32,258 bases of DNA from Aliivibrio sifiae. GTDB taxonomy: Bacteria; Pseudomonadota; Gammaproteobacteria; Enterobacterales; Vibrionaceae. Positions 9,436-18,432 of the stretch are shown piece after piece. Positions within the stretch are counted from its first letter, which is position 1. Every line of letters starts with the position of its first letter. The notes below the pieces were generated by a model. It searched no databases, was not told the DNA's origin, and saw nothing but the letters and a program-made list of their open reading frames with translations. The stretch covers positions 430,590 to 462,847 of the forward strand of contig NZ_MSCO01000001.1 in the NCBI RefSeq assembly GCF_002954705.1. The letters are read 5' to 3'. A program made the position numbers and the translations under genes.

Positions 9436-9954
9436 ATGCCATTATTAGATAGTTTCACCGTTGACCATACTCGTATGGAGGCTCCTGCTGTTCGTGTTGC
9501 AAAAACAATGCAAACACCAAAAGGCGATACGATTACGGTATTTGATTTACGATTTACAGCCCCAAACAAAGATATCTTGTCTGAAAAAGGTATTCATACG
9601 TTAGAGCATTTATACGCTGGCTTTATGCGTAATCACCTTAATGGTACTGAAGTAGAAATTATTGATATTTCGCCAATGGGATGTCGTACTGGTTTCTACA
9701 TGAGTTTGATTGGAACCCCAGTAGAACAAACAGTGGCAAATGCTTGGATTGCTTCAATGGAAGATGTATTAAAAGTGGAAGCTCAAAATAAAATTCCTGA
9801 ATTAAATGAGTATCAGTGTGGTACGTATGCAATGCATTCATTAGAAGAAGCCAAGGCGATTGCTACTGCTATTTTAGCTTCGGGGATTCGAGTTAATAAA
9901 AATGATGAACTTGCACTGCCTGAATCAATGCTAAAAGAGCTATCAGTTAATTAG
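9436..9954 (+). CDS. luxS: S-ribosylhomocysteine lyase, autoinducer-2 synthase
   Basis: Splits S-ribosylhomocysteine into homocysteine and DPD, the precursor of the quorum signal AI-2, within the activated methyl cycle. The 172 residues match the family length. The metal site is intact: His54-x-x-Glu57-His58 (HTLEH) and Cys128 (QCGTY), with catalytic Cys83 in MGCRTGFY. The ribosome site AAAGGA lies about 9 bases before the ATG. In Vibrio, AI-2 is sensed through LuxP/LuxQ and feeds the control of luminescence and colonisation; those genes are not here. It is between gshA and corB, the order normal for the genus, and is followed by a very strong bidirectional terminator. Confidence 0.98.
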   Translation: MPLLDSFTVDHTRMEAPAVRVAKTMQTPKGDTITVFDLRFTAPNKDILSEKGIHTLEHLYAGFMRNHLNGTEVEIIDISPMGCRTGFYMSLIGTPVEQTVANAWIASMEDVLKVEAQNKIPELNEYQCGTYAMHSLEEAKAIATAILASGIRVNKNDELALPESMLKELSVN

Positions 9955-9972
9955 TTTACTTACTTATGATCT

Positions 9973-10010
9973 AAAAAAGCCCGTATTAGCGAATTAATAC
10001 GGGCTTTTTT
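9973..10010. terminator. Bidirectional terminator between luxS and corB
   Basis: A perfect 16-bp stem: 9973-9988 pairs with 9995-10010 around loop GCGAAT, with A-runs and T-runs on both flanks. It serves luxS on the plus strand and corB on the minus strand. Confidence 0.94.
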
Positions 10011-10018
10011 ATAAAGGT

Positions 10019-11296
10019 TTATTTTGTCTTTTCTTCAGGTGTTGGAAATACTTTAACTAAATTGATCTTATTTTCTTCAACCGCAATAATTTTCATATTG
10101 TGATTATCAATTTCAAGATTTATATCAGTCTCTGGTATTTCTTCTAAATGTTCTAATATTAGCCCATTTAATGTTCTTGGGCCATCTGTGGGTAAACCCC
10201 ATTTCAAGCCTTTATTTATATCTCGGATATTAGCGCTGCCTTCAATCATGAAACTGCCATCAGGTTGAGGTGTAATTTCTTCAGCTAAACTTGGTGCCAT
10301 CGACGTTGTAAATTCACCAACAATTTCTTCCAAGATATCTTCTAATGTAATTAATCCTTGGATATCACCATATTCATTTACGACAAGTCCAATACGCTCT
10401 TTATTGCGTTGGAATTTGAGTAATTGGCTGTTTAGTGGTGTTGCTTCTGGAATGAAATAAATCTCATCAGCTGCTCGTAATAGGGTTTCTTTCGTCATCT
10501 CATTCTTTTCAAGCATCAATCGGTAAGATTCACGTAAGCGCAGCATCCCAACGACCTCATCAATTTGATCTCGATACAGTACAATGCGTCCATGAGGAGA
10601 GTGTGCTAATTGACGGGAAATAGACTTCCAATCGTCGTTAATATCGATGCCTGTAATTTCACTACGAGGGACCATGATGTCATTCACTGTGACATGTTCT
10701 AGGTCTAGAATTGAAATTAACATATCTTGATGTCGGCGAGGAATTAAGCCACCTGCCTCATGTACTACTGTTCGAAGCTCTTCTGAACTCAGATTATCTT
10801 TATCATCATTGCGGTTTCCAAGTCCTAAGATTTTTAAGAAACCATTTGTAATAAAGTTAACTAATATGACTAATGGAGAAAGGAGTTTCATTAATATATT
10901 TAAGACAATACTACTACTGTAAGACACTCGCTCAGGATACATAGCCGCAAGTGTTTTTGGGGTTACTTCAGCAAAAACAAGAATAACAAGCGTTAGTATG
11001 CCTGTAGCGATAGCAACACCATAATCACCATATAGGCGCATACCAAGGATAGTCGCGATTGCTGAGGCTAGGATGTTTACGAGGTTATTGCCAATAAGAA
11101 TGAGTCCGATAAGACGGTCAGGACGACTTAATAATTTTTCAACACGTTTCGCACCTTTATGACCCTGATTGGATAGGTGCTTTAGGCGGTAGCGGTTTAA
11201 CGACATCATGCCCGTTTCTGAGCTTGAGAAGTAACCAGAGATAACAATAAGTACAGCAAGTAGAGTAAATAGGGCGCCGGTTGATATGTCGTCCAA
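10019..11296 (-). CDS. corB: CorB/CorC-family transporter with DUF21 and CBS domains
   Basis: A 425-residue inner membrane protein aligning end to end with E. coli YfjD/CorB. Order: DUF21 (CNNM) membrane domain about 1-190 with SSSETGMMSLNRYRLKHL and LIGNNLVNILASA; a CBS pair about 205-330 (DIMVPRSEITGIDIND, LVVNEYGDIQGLITLEDILEEIVGEF); and a CorC_HlyC domain about 345-420. CNNM/CorB proteins are linked to Mg2+ export or Mg2+/Co2+ resistance and bind Mg-ATP in the CBS pair. The start is TTG at 11294-11296, with GAGGA 9 bases upstream, matching the N-terminus of YfjD. It is probably co-transcribed with the upstream YpjD gene, 101 bases away. Confidence 0.92.
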   Translation of the reverse strand: MDDISTGALFTLLAVLIVISGYFSSSETGMMSLNRYRLKHLSNQGHKGAKRVEKLLSRPDRLIGLILIGNNLVNILASAIATILGMRLYGDYGVAIATGILTLVILVFAEVTPKTLAAMYPERVSYSSSIVLNILMKLLSPLVILVNFITNGFLKILGLGNRNDDKDNLSSEELRTVVHEAGGLIPRRHQDMLISILDLEHVTVNDIMVPRSEITGIDINDDWKSISRQLAHSPHGRIVLYRDQIDEVVGMLRLRESYRLMLEKNEMTKETLLRAADEIYFIPEATPLNSQLLKFQRNKERIGLVVNEYGDIQGLITLEDILEEIVGEFTTSMAPSLAEEITPQPDGSFMIEGSANIRDINKGLKWGLPTDGPRTLNGLILEHLEEIPETDINLEIDNHNMKIIAVEENKINLVKVFPTPEEKTK

Positions 11297-11397
11297 GTGT
11301 CTAAGTCCTCAATCTAAAAATAGTTGTAAAGCGTATTTATCAATACTAATAGTAAAAATGTCAATTTTGATCGTGAAAAATGAGTAGGTTATCGGTG

Positions 11398-12192
11398 TTA
11401 AGTCAAAATGATTTCTTGAACAAAACGACTACCAAAGTAAGCAAGCGTGAGTAGAAATGCTCCAGCAAGACTAAACCACAATGCTTTTTGTCCACGCCAA
11501 CCTTGACGATAGTGTCCCCAAGTTAATACCGCATAGATTATCCAAGCCAAGAAGGAAAGAACCGCTTTATGCGTTTTACCTTGAGCGACCATATCTTGAA
11601 TGAATGTGAGGCCGGTCAATAATGTAAGAGTTAATAGGCCTAAACCTACAAGGATGATCTTGAAAAGTTGACGTTCTACCATCATTAAAGGGGGAAGGTT
11701 TGGATTAAGAGTTAATGACTTCTTACTTTTTAGTTTATGATCAAGCCAAGCAAGTTGTAGAGCATAAAGTGTTGCTATCATTAACGTTGAATACGCAAAT
11801 AATGCTAGCGATATATGAATTAATAGGCTTGGATGGGTTTCTAAATGGGTAATAAAAGCACCAGGTAAGAAGGTTGCAGCCAGTAGGTTTATTGCAGAGA
11901 AACTATAAACAACGGGCAGGATAAACCATACTCTAAATTTGAGCATAGATAGGCTCATCACTAGAGAGATAATGAAGCTAATAAGAGAGGCTACATTTAA
12001 AATACTTAAATTTTGTCCAAAGCTATTTAAAATGAGCTCTTTTAATTGCCAGGCGTGTAAAATCAGCGCAAGAGATGCACAAATAAAGACAATATTTGCT
12101 TGGATTTTATTTTGGCTAGCCAAGCCTGGAATAACAAAACCTAACGCAAGAAAGTAAAAAAGAGCAGCACTAATTGCTGTAATCGTATCCAT
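11398..12192 (-). CDS. corE: CcmC-like inner membrane protein (CorE/YpjD family)
   Basis: A 264-residue very hydrophobic protein with about eight membrane spans, matching the cytochrome c assembly (CytC_asm) family member YpjD. E. coli carries the same pair, ypjD-yfjD, divergent from ffh. The segment about 125-150 (HISLALFAYSTLMIATLYALQLAWLDHKLK) and the late FLAWIIYAVLTWGHYRQGWRGQKALWFSLAGAFLLTLAYFG hold the conserved WG-x-Y-x-x-GWRG-K-A-x-W pattern. The name cytochrome c assembly protein comes from fold similarity; genetic links in enterobacteria are to divalent cation (Co2+/Mg2+) resistance with CorB, hence corE. The function here is inferred. Confidence 0.85.
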   Translation of the reverse strand: MDTITAISAALFYFLALGFVIPGLASQNKIQANIVFICASLALILHAWQLKELILNSFGQNLSILNVASLISFIISLVMSLSMLKFRVWFILPVVYSFSAINLLAATFLPGAFITHLETHPSLLIHISLALFAYSTLMIATLYALQLAWLDHKLKSKKSLTLNPNLPPLMMVERQLFKIILVGLGLLTLTLLTGLTFIQDMVAQGKTHKAVLSFLAWIIYAVLTWGHYRQGWRGQKALWFSLAGAFLLTLAYFGSRFVQEIILT

Positions 12193-12281
12193 AATTCACT
12201 GATCATTTAGTTTATCAACATTTTGATTATACCCTTTAGAGGCGAATCTCGGTAGGTGTGATTCAGTTAGGATAAAAAATT

Positions 12282-12312
12282 TTCATTATAACGTCTCAGA
12301 TTTAGGTATAAT
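12282..12312 (+). promoter_or_regulatory. Likely ffh promoter
   Basis: A perfect -10 TATAAT at 12307-12312 lies 32 bases before the ffh ATG. The -35 is poor (TTCATT at 12282-12287 gives a 19-bp spacer), so only the -10 is firm. Confidence 0.45.
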
Positions 12313-12343
12313 CGAGATATGGTCGCAAAGTAGGCGCAAGAAT

Positions 12344-13720
12344 ATGTTTGATAATTTAACGGATAGACTATCCAAAACCCTGAAAAATATCAGTGGTAAA
12401 GGTCGATTAACAGAAGATAACATTAAAGAAACACTGCGTGAAGTGCGTATGGCTCTACTAGAGGCGGATGTTGCTTTACCTGTTGTTCGTGATTTTGTTA
12501 AACGAGTAAAAGAAAATGCGGTTGGCGTTGAGGTTTCAAAAAGCCTAACGCCAGGGCAAGAATTTATAAAAATCGTTCAGTCTGAGTTAGAAGCAATAAT
12601 GGGAGACTCTAATGAGGCTCTTAATTTAGCGTGTCAACCTCCAGCGGTTATTTTAATGGCAGGTTTGCAAGGTGCTGGTAAAACAACCAGTACAGGTAAA
12701 TTAGCTAAGCTATTAAAAGAAAGAGATAAAAAGAAAGTTCTTGTTGTGTCTGCCGATGTATATCGTCCAGCGGCAATCAAGCAACTAGAAACATTGGCTG
12801 CAGAAGTTGATGTGAACTTCTTCCCATCAAGTGCAGATCAAAAGCCGATTGATATTGTTGATGGTGCAATTAGCCACGCAAAATTAAAGTTTTTTGACGT
12901 AGTCATTGTCGATACAGCAGGCCGCTTGGCTGTTGATACCGAAATGATGGATGAAATCAAACAACTTCACGCGCATGTAAACCCAATTGAAACCTTGTTT
13001 GTTGTTGATGCAATGACAGGTCAGGATGCGGCGAATACTGCAAAGGCATTTGGTGATACGTTACCGCTAACGGGGGTTATCCTAACGAAAGTTGATGGTG
13101 ATGCTCGTGGTGGTGCTGCACTATCTGTTCGTCATATTACCGGTAAGCCAGTTAAATTTTTGGGTGTTGGTGAGAAAACTGATGCATTAGAACCTTTCCA
13201 CCCAGAACGTATTGCCTCTCGTATTTTAGGTATGGGTGATGTTCTTTCTTTAATCGAAGATCTTGAAAAGAATGTAGATAAAGAAAAGGCTGAAAAATTA
13301 GCGAAGAAATTCAAAGAGAAAAAAGGTTTTGATCTTGAAGATTTTCGTGAGCAACTTGGCCAAATGAAGAACATGGGCGGCATGATGGGCATGATGGATA
13401 AACTTCCAGGCATGTCTCAACTACCTGATAATGTAAAAGATAAAGTTGATGATAAAATGTTCCATCAAATGGAAGCTATTATTAACTCAATGACATTAAA
13501 AGAACGTGAGCGCCCAGAATTAATTAAGGGTTCTCGTAAAAAGCGTATTGCAGCAGGTTCTGGTACCCAAGTACAAGATGTAAACCGTATGCTGAAACAG
13601 TTCACTCAAATGCAAAAGATGATGAAAAAAATGCAGAAAGGTGGAATGAAAGGCATGATGCGTAATATGCAAGGAATGATGGGTGGTGGAATGGGCGGTA
13701 TGGGTGGCTTTGGTCGCTAA
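12344..13720 (+). CDS. ffh: Signal recognition particle GTPase Ffh
   Basis: Binds 4.5S RNA to form the SRP, which takes nascent membrane proteins to FtsY and the Sec translocon. The 458 residues comprise an N helical bundle (about 1-95), a GTPase G domain (about 96-300) and a Met-rich M domain (about 325-435). Motifs: G1 GLQGAGKT at 107-114, G3 DTAGR at 190-194, G4 TKVDGD from 248; these positions equal those of E. coli. The M domain shows MKNMGGMMGMMDKLPGM and the RNA-binding SRKKRIAAGSG segment. The tail is Gly/Met-rich (MMGGGMGGMGGFGR). The ribosome site is weak. It is transcribed divergently from corE and separated from rpsP by a terminator. Confidence 0.98.
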   Translation: MFDNLTDRLSKTLKNISGKGRLTEDNIKETLREVRMALLEADVALPVVRDFVKRVKENAVGVEVSKSLTPGQEFIKIVQSELEAIMGDSNEALNLACQPPAVILMAGLQGAGKTTSTGKLAKLLKERDKKKVLVVSADVYRPAAIKQLETLAAEVDVNFFPSSADQKPIDIVDGAISHAKLKFFDVVIVDTAGRLAVDTEMMDEIKQLHAHVNPIETLFVVDAMTGQDAANTAKAFGDTLPLTGVILTKVDGDARGGAALSVRHITGKPVKFLGVGEKTDALEPFHPERIASRILGMGDVLSLIEDLEKNVDKEKAEKLAKKFKEKKGFDLEDFREQLGQMKNMGGMMGMMDKLPGMSQLPDNVKDKVDDKMFHQMEAIINSMTLKERERPELIKGSRKKRIAAGSGTQVQDVNRMLKQFTQMQKMMKKMQKGGMKGMMRNMQGMMGGGMGGMGGFGR

Positions 13721-13759
13721 CTGTTAACTCTTATTCTCTCGACGTAAAAATCAGATAAC

Positions 13760-13810
13760 AAGGTGCGACAAGTTAATTTATTGATAAATTTAACCTAGCG
13801 CACCTTTTTT
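13760..13810 (+). terminator. Terminator of ffh
   Basis: AAGGTGCG (13760-13767) pairs with CGCACCTT (13799-13806) and ends in six T. The inner GTTAATTTA/TAAATTTAAC arms extend the hairpin with one bulge. Confidence 0.88.
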
Positions 13811-13864
13811 ACCCAATTTTTTCATTAATTACAGAAATAATTGGTGAAAAAGTAGCTAAAGCCC

Positions 13865-13892
13865 TTGCATTGAAAGCTCATAAGAGTAAAAT
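13865..13892 (+). promoter_or_regulatory. Candidate promoter of the rpsP operon
   Basis: TTGCAT (13865-13870), a 16-bp spacer and TAAAAT (13887-13892, 5 of 6). It predicts a start near 13899 and a leader of about 80 bases. The ffh terminator just upstream means rpsP needs its own promoter. Confidence 0.5.
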
Positions 13893-13916
13893 TCCGGGGC
13901 TTTATTTTGGCACGAG

Positions 13917-13944
13917 GGCTCAAGAAAAATATTTTTTTTGGGCC
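13917..13944 (+). promoter_or_regulatory. Hairpin in the rpsP leader
   Basis: Bases 13917-13930 are self-complementary to 13931-13944: GGCTCAAGAAAAAT against ATTTTTTTTGGGCC, with two G-T wobbles and no mismatch. A real hairpin would open a few A-T pairs as a loop, leaving about 12 bp. It ends 26 bases before the rpsP GAGGA ribosome site. It could be an attenuator, a protein-binding leader or an mRNA stabiliser; the sequence alone does not decide. Confidence 0.5.
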
Positions 13945-13979
13945 AATTTAATTTTTATACAAAGCAAATAGAGGACGAT

Positions 13980-14228
13980 ATGGTTACCATTCGTTTGGCA
14001 CGTCACGGCGCTAAGAAGCGTCCATTTTATCAAATCGTAGTAGCGGACAGCCGTTTCAAAGCAACTGGTCGTTACATTGAGAAAGTAGGTTTCTTTAACC
14101 CTACAGCACAAGGTCAAGAAGAAGGTCTACGTTTAGATCTTGATCGCGTTAACCATTGGGTTGGTTTAGGCGCTGGTCTTTCTGATCGTGTAGCTAAGCT
14201 AGTTAAAGACGCTAACAAAGCGGCTTAA
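13980..14228 (+). CDS. rpsP: 30S ribosomal protein S16
   Basis: A small-subunit protein that binds 16S rRNA and helps 30S assembly. The 82 residues equal E. coli S16, with the signature [25 protein letters not shown], then [12 protein letters not shown] and [14 protein letters not shown]. The start is the ATG at 13980, preceded by GAGGA. An upstream in-frame TTG at 13938 would add 14 unrelated residues and lies inside the leader hairpin. It is the first gene of rpsP-rimM-trmD-rplS. Confidence 0.98.
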   Translation: MVTIRLARHGAKKRPFYQIVVADSRFKATGRYIEKVGFFNPTAQGQEEGLRLDLDRVNHWVGLGAGLSDRVAKLVKDANKAA

Positions 14229-14254
14229 TTTTAGTTGGTTAAGGTAAAGATTTT

Positions 14255-14782
14255 ATGAGTAAGCAAGACGAGATTATTGTTGTAGGTAAGTTCGGAGCTT
14301 CCTATGGTATTCGTGGCTGGTTGAAAGTAGTCTCCTTTACTGATCAACCTGAAAGTATTTTCGACTACAAACCTTGGCTTATAAAAGTTAAAGGTGAGTG
14401 GGTCGAGTTTTCAGTCGAAAGCTGGAAACGTCATAAAGGTTTGGTATGCAAACTGGAAGGGTTAGAAGTTCGAGAAGATGCTCAAACTTATACTAACCTA
14501 GAAATTGCAGTTAAAGCCGATGTATTACCTGAACTGTCAGAAGATGAATTCTACTGGCGTGAATTGTTTGGTATGGAAGTCCTTACAACAAAAGGCTATA
14601 CGCTTGGTGTTGTTGACGATATTTTAGAAACCGGATCAAACGATGTTCTTGTAATCAAAGCAAACCTGAAAGATGCTTTTGGTAAGAAGGAACGATTAGT
14701 TCCTTTTATTGATGAGCAAGTGATTAAGTTAATTGATCGCACAGCTCAACGGATCGAAGTTGACTGGGATCCTGGGTTCTAA
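14255..14782 (+). CDS. rimM: Ribosome maturation factor RimM
   Basis: An assembly factor that binds S19 and helps mature the 30S head. The 175 residues (E. coli 182) have an N-terminal beta-barrel RimM domain (about 8-92, with [21 protein letters not shown]) and a PRC-barrel (about 98-172, with [38 protein letters not shown]). The YW pair that contacts S19 is present at about 99-100. It lies 26 bases after rpsP and 22 before trmD, in the standard operon order. Confidence 0.97.
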   Translation: MSKQDEIIVVGKFGASYGIRGWLKVVSFTDQPESIFDYKPWLIKVKGEWVEFSVESWKRHKGLVCKLEGLEVREDAQTYTNLEIAVKADVLPELSEDEFYWRELFGMEVLTTKGYTLGVVDDILETGSNDVLVIKANLKDAFGKKERLVPFIDEQVIKLIDRTAQRIEVDWDPGF

Positions 14783-14804
14783 ACCCTAGGTAAAGCGAGG
14801 GCAC

Positions 14805-15554
14805 ATGTGGGTTGGGGTTATAAGCCTATTTCCTGAAATGTTCCGTTCGGTTACCGATTTTGGGGTAACTAGCCAAGCAATTAAAAAAGGTCTTTTATCT
14901 ATAGAGACATGGAATCCTCGAGATTTCACTCAAGATAAACATCGCACTGTTGATGACCGACCTTATGGTGGTGGTCCTGGTATGTTAATGATGGTTCAGC
15001 CTTTGCGCGACGCCATTACTGCAGCCAGACAAGCATCACCCGGCAAAACGAAAGTGATTTACCTTTCACCCCAAGGCCGTACGCTGAATCAAGCAGGTGT
15101 TGAGGAGTTAGCAACTAATGAGAATTTAATTCTTATTTGTGGCCGATACGAAGGAGTAGATGAGCGCATAATACAATCAGAAGTTGACGAAGAATGGTCA
15201 ATTGGCGATTTTGTGCTTACCGGTGGGGAACTCCCTGCTATGACGTTGATTGATTCTGTATCTCGGTTTGTTCCGGGTGTATTAGGGGATTTCACGTCCG
15301 CTGAAGAAGATTCTTTTGCAGACGGTTTGTTAGATTGTCCGCACTATACAAGGCCTGAGGTTTTGGATGGTAAGGAAGTACCTAGTGTACTTAAATCTGG
15401 AAATCATAAAGATATCGCTCGTTGGCGAATGAAACAATCGTTAGGCCGTACTTGGCTAAGAAGACCAGAGCTCCTGGGAAATCTAGCTCTGACTGACGAA
15501 CAGGAATTATTACTGGCTGAGTTTGTTCGTGAAGAACATCAGCAAAGTAAGTAA
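14805..15554 (+). CDS. trmD: tRNA (guanine-N1)-methyltransferase
   Basis: Methylates G37 next to the anticodon of tRNAs reading CUN, CCN and CGG, preventing +1 frameshifts; uses S-adenosylmethionine. The 249 residues (E. coli 255) begin [13 protein letters not shown] and hold the trefoil-knot SAM site: [11 protein letters not shown] (about 86-96), [13 protein letters not shown] (about 110-122) and [15 protein letters not shown] (about 132-146). YGGGPGMLM lies at about 54-62. The third gene of the rpsP operon. Confidence 0.98.
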   Translation: MWVGVISLFPEMFRSVTDFGVTSQAIKKGLLSIETWNPRDFTQDKHRTVDDRPYGGGPGMLMMVQPLRDAITAARQASPGKTKVIYLSPQGRTLNQAGVEELATNENLILICGRYEGVDERIIQSEVDEEWSIGDFVLTGGELPAMTLIDSVSRFVPGVLGDFTSAEEDSFADGLLDCPHYTRPEVLDGKEVPSVLKSGNHKDIARWRMKQSLGRTWLRRPELLGNLALTDEQELLLAEFVREEHQQSK

Positions 15555-15594
15555 TTAAGAAATTTAGTATCAGTTTATTCTAGGATATACAAAA

Positions 15595-15948
15595 ATGAGC
15601 AACATCATTAAAGCTCTTGAAGATGAGCAACTAAAACAAGACCTACCTAAATTCGCTCCAGGTGACACTGTAGTAGTTCAGGTTAAAGTTAAAGAAGGTG
15701 ACCGTGAGCGTCTACAGGCATTCGAAGGCGTTGTAATCGCTATTCGTAACCGTGGTCTTCACTCTGCGTTCACTGTACGTAAAATTTCTAACGGTGAAGG
15801 TGTTGAGCGTACGTTCCAAACTCACTCTCCAATCGTTAACAGCATCGAAGTTAAACGTCGCGGTGCAGTACGTCGTGCCAAGTTGTACTACCTACGTGAG
15901 CGTTCTGGTAAATCAGCTCGTATCAAAGAGAAGCTGGCTAAAAAGTAA
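15595..15948 (+). CDS. rplS: 50S ribosomal protein L19
   Basis: A large-subunit protein at the 30S-50S interface. The 117 residues match the family: [46 protein letters not shown], then [13 protein letters not shown] and [19 protein letters not shown]. The ribosome site AGGAT lies about 10 bases before the ATG. Its codon choice is more biased than that of trmD, as expected for a highly made ribosomal protein. It is last in the operon, with a terminator after. Confidence 0.98.
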   Translation: MSNIIKALEDEQLKQDLPKFAPGDTVVVQVKVKEGDRERLQAFEGVVIAIRNRGLHSAFTVRKISNGEGVERTFQTHSPIVNSIEVKRRGAVRRAKLYYLRERSGKSARIKEKLAKK

Positions 15949-15979
15949 CGCACACGAGAACGTTCTCAAATGTGCTATG

Positions 15980-16010
15980 AAAGGTGTGCTGTTATCAGCG
16001 CACTTTTTTT
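15980..16010 (+). terminator. Terminator of the rpsP-rimM-trmD-rplS operon
   Basis: A 12-bp stem (15980-15991 with 15996-16007, G-T pairs included) around loop TTAT; its core is GTGTGCTG/CAGCGCAC. Seven T follow from 16004. Confidence 0.9.
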
Positions 16011-16025
16011 ATGTCTAAATCAAGA

Positions 16026-16043
16026 TGTAATTAATTATTTACA
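16026..16043. promoter_or_regulatory. TyrR box 1 (strong) upstream of aroF-tyrA
   Basis: TGTAATTAATTATTTACA matches the TyrR consensus TGTAAA-N6-TTTACA at 11 of 12 defined positions, including the essential G and C 14 bases apart. It sits 118 bases before the aroF ATG. Confidence 0.72.
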
Positions 16044-16055
16044 GTTAAGTTAATT

Positions 16056-16073
16056 TGTATTTATTTAATTACA
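16056..16073. promoter_or_regulatory. TyrR box 2 (weaker) upstream of aroF-tyrA
   Basis: TGTATTTATTTAATTACA keeps TGTA and TACA with the G-C spacing of 14 but diverges inside the arms. It starts exactly 30 bp after box 1, about three helix turns, so bound TyrR dimers would face the same side. It overlaps the likely -35 zone of aroF. Confidence 0.55.
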
Positions 16074-16161
16074 ATGGTTGATTTTCATCCTATAGCTGTT
16101 AAATTATTTCTATTCGTCTTAAAAGACACTTGATGGAAATAAAAGTTTACAGGTATAGAGT

Positions 16162-17235
16162 ATGAAAAAAAGCGAACTAAGTAATATCAATATCAGCGAT
16201 GAACAAGTACTGATCACACCACAAGAGTTAAAAAATAAAATTCCATTAAGTGATAATGCTCGCCAATTTATCCAGCAATCTCGCCAAACTATTTCAAATA
16301 TTATCCATAAGAAAGATCACCGCTTATTGATCGTTTGTGGGCCATGTTCAATTCATGATATCGATGCAGCGAAAGAGTACGCTAAGCGTTTAAAAGCGAT
16401 CGCTGAAGATCTTAAAGATCAGCTTTATATTGTTATGCGTGTTTACTTTGAAAAGCCAAGAACCACCGTGGGTTGGAAGGGATTAATTAATGACCCACAT
16501 CTTGATGGTTCTTTTGATATAGAACATGGTTTACATGCAGCAAGACAACTACTTGTTGATTTAACTGAAATGGAAATTCCATTAGCGACTGAAGCGTTAG
16601 ATCCTATTAGTCCACAATACATCGGGGATACATTTAGCTGGGCGGCTATTGGTGCTCGTACAACGGAATCGCAAACACACCGTGAAATGGCGAGCGGTTT
16701 GTCTGTTCCTGTTGGTTTCAAAAATGGCACGGATGGTAGTTTATCAACATCAATTAATGCTATGCAGGCAGCGGCTTCTAGCCATCGTTTTATGGGGATT
16801 AATAGTGAAGGTCAAGTTGCATTATTAACAACCCAAGGTAACCCTAATGGGCATGTGATTCTTCGCGGTGGTAAACAAACGAATTATGACTCGGTATCGG
16901 TGACAGAGTGTGAAGAAGAGTTAGCTAAATCAAATCTTGATGCAGCACTAATGATTGACTGCAGCCATGCGAATTCACGTAAAGATTATCGTCGTCAGCC
17001 ATTGGTTGCTGAAGATGCGATCCATCAAATTCGAGAAGGGAATAAATCAATCATAGGATTGATGATTGAAAGTCATTTAAATGAAGGAAATCAACCTTCT
17101 GACATTCCATTATCAGAGATGAAATATGGGGTTTCTATCACAGACGCATGTATCAATTGGGATTCAACTGAGGCACTATTACGTCATACTCATAAAGAAT
17201 TAATTCCAGTATTGGAAGATCGTTTAAAAGGATAG
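16162..17235 (+). CDS. aroF: DAHP synthase, tyrosine-sensitive type
   Basis: Condenses phosphoenolpyruvate and erythrose 4-phosphate to DAHP, the first step of the shikimate pathway. The 357 residues match E. coli AroF (356) closely: LLIVCGPCSIHD, VMRVYFEKPRTTVGWKGLINDP, PLATEALDP, SWAAIGARTTESQTHREMASGLS, VGFKNGTDG, GNPNGHVILRGG, DCSHANSRKDYRRQP and IGLMIESHLNEGNQ. Asn8, a residue needed for tyrosine inhibition in AroF, is kept. The tyrA gene follows after 6 bases, the arrangement of the Tyr-sensitive isozyme, and TyrR-like boxes lie upstream. These three facts favour AroF over AroG or AroH. Confidence 0.95.
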   Translation: MKKSELSNINISDEQVLITPQELKNKIPLSDNARQFIQQSRQTISNIIHKKDHRLLIVCGPCSIHDIDAAKEYAKRLKAIAEDLKDQLYIVMRVYFEKPRTTVGWKGLINDPHLDGSFDIEHGLHAARQLLVDLTEMEIPLATEALDPISPQYIGDTFSWAAIGARTTESQTHREMASGLSVPVGFKNGTDGSLSTSINAMQAAASSHRFMGINSEGQVALLTTQGNPNGHVILRGGKQTNYDSVSVTECEEELAKSNLDAALMIDCSHANSRKDYRRQPLVAEDAIHQIREGNKSIIGLMIESHLNEGNQPSDIPLSEMKYGVSITDACINWDSTEALLRHTHKELIPVLEDRLKG

Positions 17236-17241
17236 AACGAG

Positions 17242-18375
17242 ATGGCGGTAGAACTGAGTCATTTACGCGACCAAATTGATACAGTAGATAAAAAAATGTT
17301 GGATCTTTTATCTCAACGTTTGCATTTAGTTGAACAAGTTGGTGAAGTCAAAAGTGCACATGGATTACCTATTTATGATCCAAGCAGGGAAGCCGCGATG
17401 CTTGCTTCAAGACGACAAGAAGCTGAAAAGAAAGGAGTTCCGCCGTCCTTAATCGAAGATATCTTACGTCGCACAATGCGCGAATCTTATAGTAGTGAAA
17501 ATGACTCAGGCTTCAAATGTTTAAAACCTGAATTACGGCCAATTGTAGTGGTTGGCGGTAATGGGCAGCTTGGTGGTTTATTTGCCAAAATGTTTCGATT
17601 ATCTGGCTATGAAGTACGGATCCTTGGCAGTAAAGATTGGAATAATGCAGAGACAATTTTAAATGACGCAGGCATGGTGGTTGTTACTGTTCCTATTAAT
17701 TTAACCGTTGATGTAATTAATAAACTCTCAGGATTACCTGAAGATTGTATTCTATGTGATTTAACGTCCATAAAGAAAAAGCCACTACAAGCAATGATGG
17801 ATATTCATAAAGGTCCAGTAGTTGGTTTACACCCAATGTTTGGTCCTGATATCCCTAGTTTAGCGAAACAAGTGATTGTTATGTGCGATGGACGTAACAA
17901 AGAAAGTTATGCTTGGCTTAAAAATCAGTTTGAAATTTGGGGTGCAATCGTTCGTGATATATCTGCAACAGAGCATGATCATGGAATGACACTAATCCAA
18001 GCTCTGCGTCACTTTACTTCATTTGCATATGGTCAACATCTTGCTAAAGAAAATCCTGATATTGAACAACTACTTAATTTAAGTTCTCCAATTTATCGTT
18101 TGGAGTTATTGATGGTAGGGCGATTGTTTGCACAAGACCCGAATCTATATGCTGACATTATTCTTTCATCAGAAGAAAATATTGAAATGATAAAGCGTTT
18201 TCATCAACGATTTGGTGATGCAATTGTGTTATTAGAAAATCATAATCGTGAAGGCTTTATTGATAATTTTAAAGAAGTTGAACATTGGTTTGGAGATTAT
18301 GCAGAGCAATTTCTAATCGAAAGTAAAGGCTTACTTAGACAAGCGAATGATTCGATTCATAGAGAACGAAGTTAA
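17242..18375 (+). CDS. tyrA: Bifunctional chorismate mutase / prephenate dehydrogenase (T-protein)
   Basis: Turns chorismate to prephenate and then, with NAD+, to 4-hydroxyphenylpyruvate for tyrosine. The 377 residues have an AroQ chorismate mutase domain (about 1-90, [30 protein letters not shown]) and a dehydrogenase domain (about 100-375). The nucleotide site is [17 protein letters not shown] (about 103-119). Catalytic His197 in GLHPMFGPD holds the same number as in E. coli TyrA. It starts 6 bases after aroF and ends in a strong terminator, so the two form one TyrR-controlled operon. Confidence 0.96.
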   Translation: MAVELSHLRDQIDTVDKKMLDLLSQRLHLVEQVGEVKSAHGLPIYDPSREAAMLASRRQEAEKKGVPPSLIEDILRRTMRESYSSENDSGFKCLKPELRPIVVVGGNGQLGGLFAKMFRLSGYEVRILGSKDWNNAETILNDAGMVVVTVPINLTVDVINKLSGLPEDCILCDLTSIKKKPLQAMMDIHKGPVVGLHPMFGPDIPSLAKQVIVMCDGRNKESYAWLKNQFEIWGAIVRDISATEHDHGMTLIQALRHFTSFAYGQHLAKENPDIEQLLNLSSPIYRLELLMVGRLFAQDPNLYADIILSSEENIEMIKRFHQRFGDAIVLLENHNREGFIDNFKEVEHWFGDYAEQFLIESKGLLRQANDSIHRERS

Positions 18376-18383
18376 TTAACAAT

Positions 18384-18413
18384 AAAACAGGTGAGCACTT
18401 GCTCACCTGTTTT
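18384..18413. terminator. Bidirectional terminator between tyrA and the M23 gene
   Basis: A perfect 13-bp stem (18384-18396 with 18401-18413) around loop ACTT, with core CAGGTGAGC/GCTCACCTG. It has A-runs and T-runs on the flanks and lies between convergent genes. Confidence 0.93.
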
Positions 18414-18432
18414 GTTTGATGCTATTAATCTT

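Noticed and set aside
15752-16018. Plus-strand open frame overlapping rplS
   Set aside because: It is a different frame of the highly expressed rplS gene and reads through the terminator.
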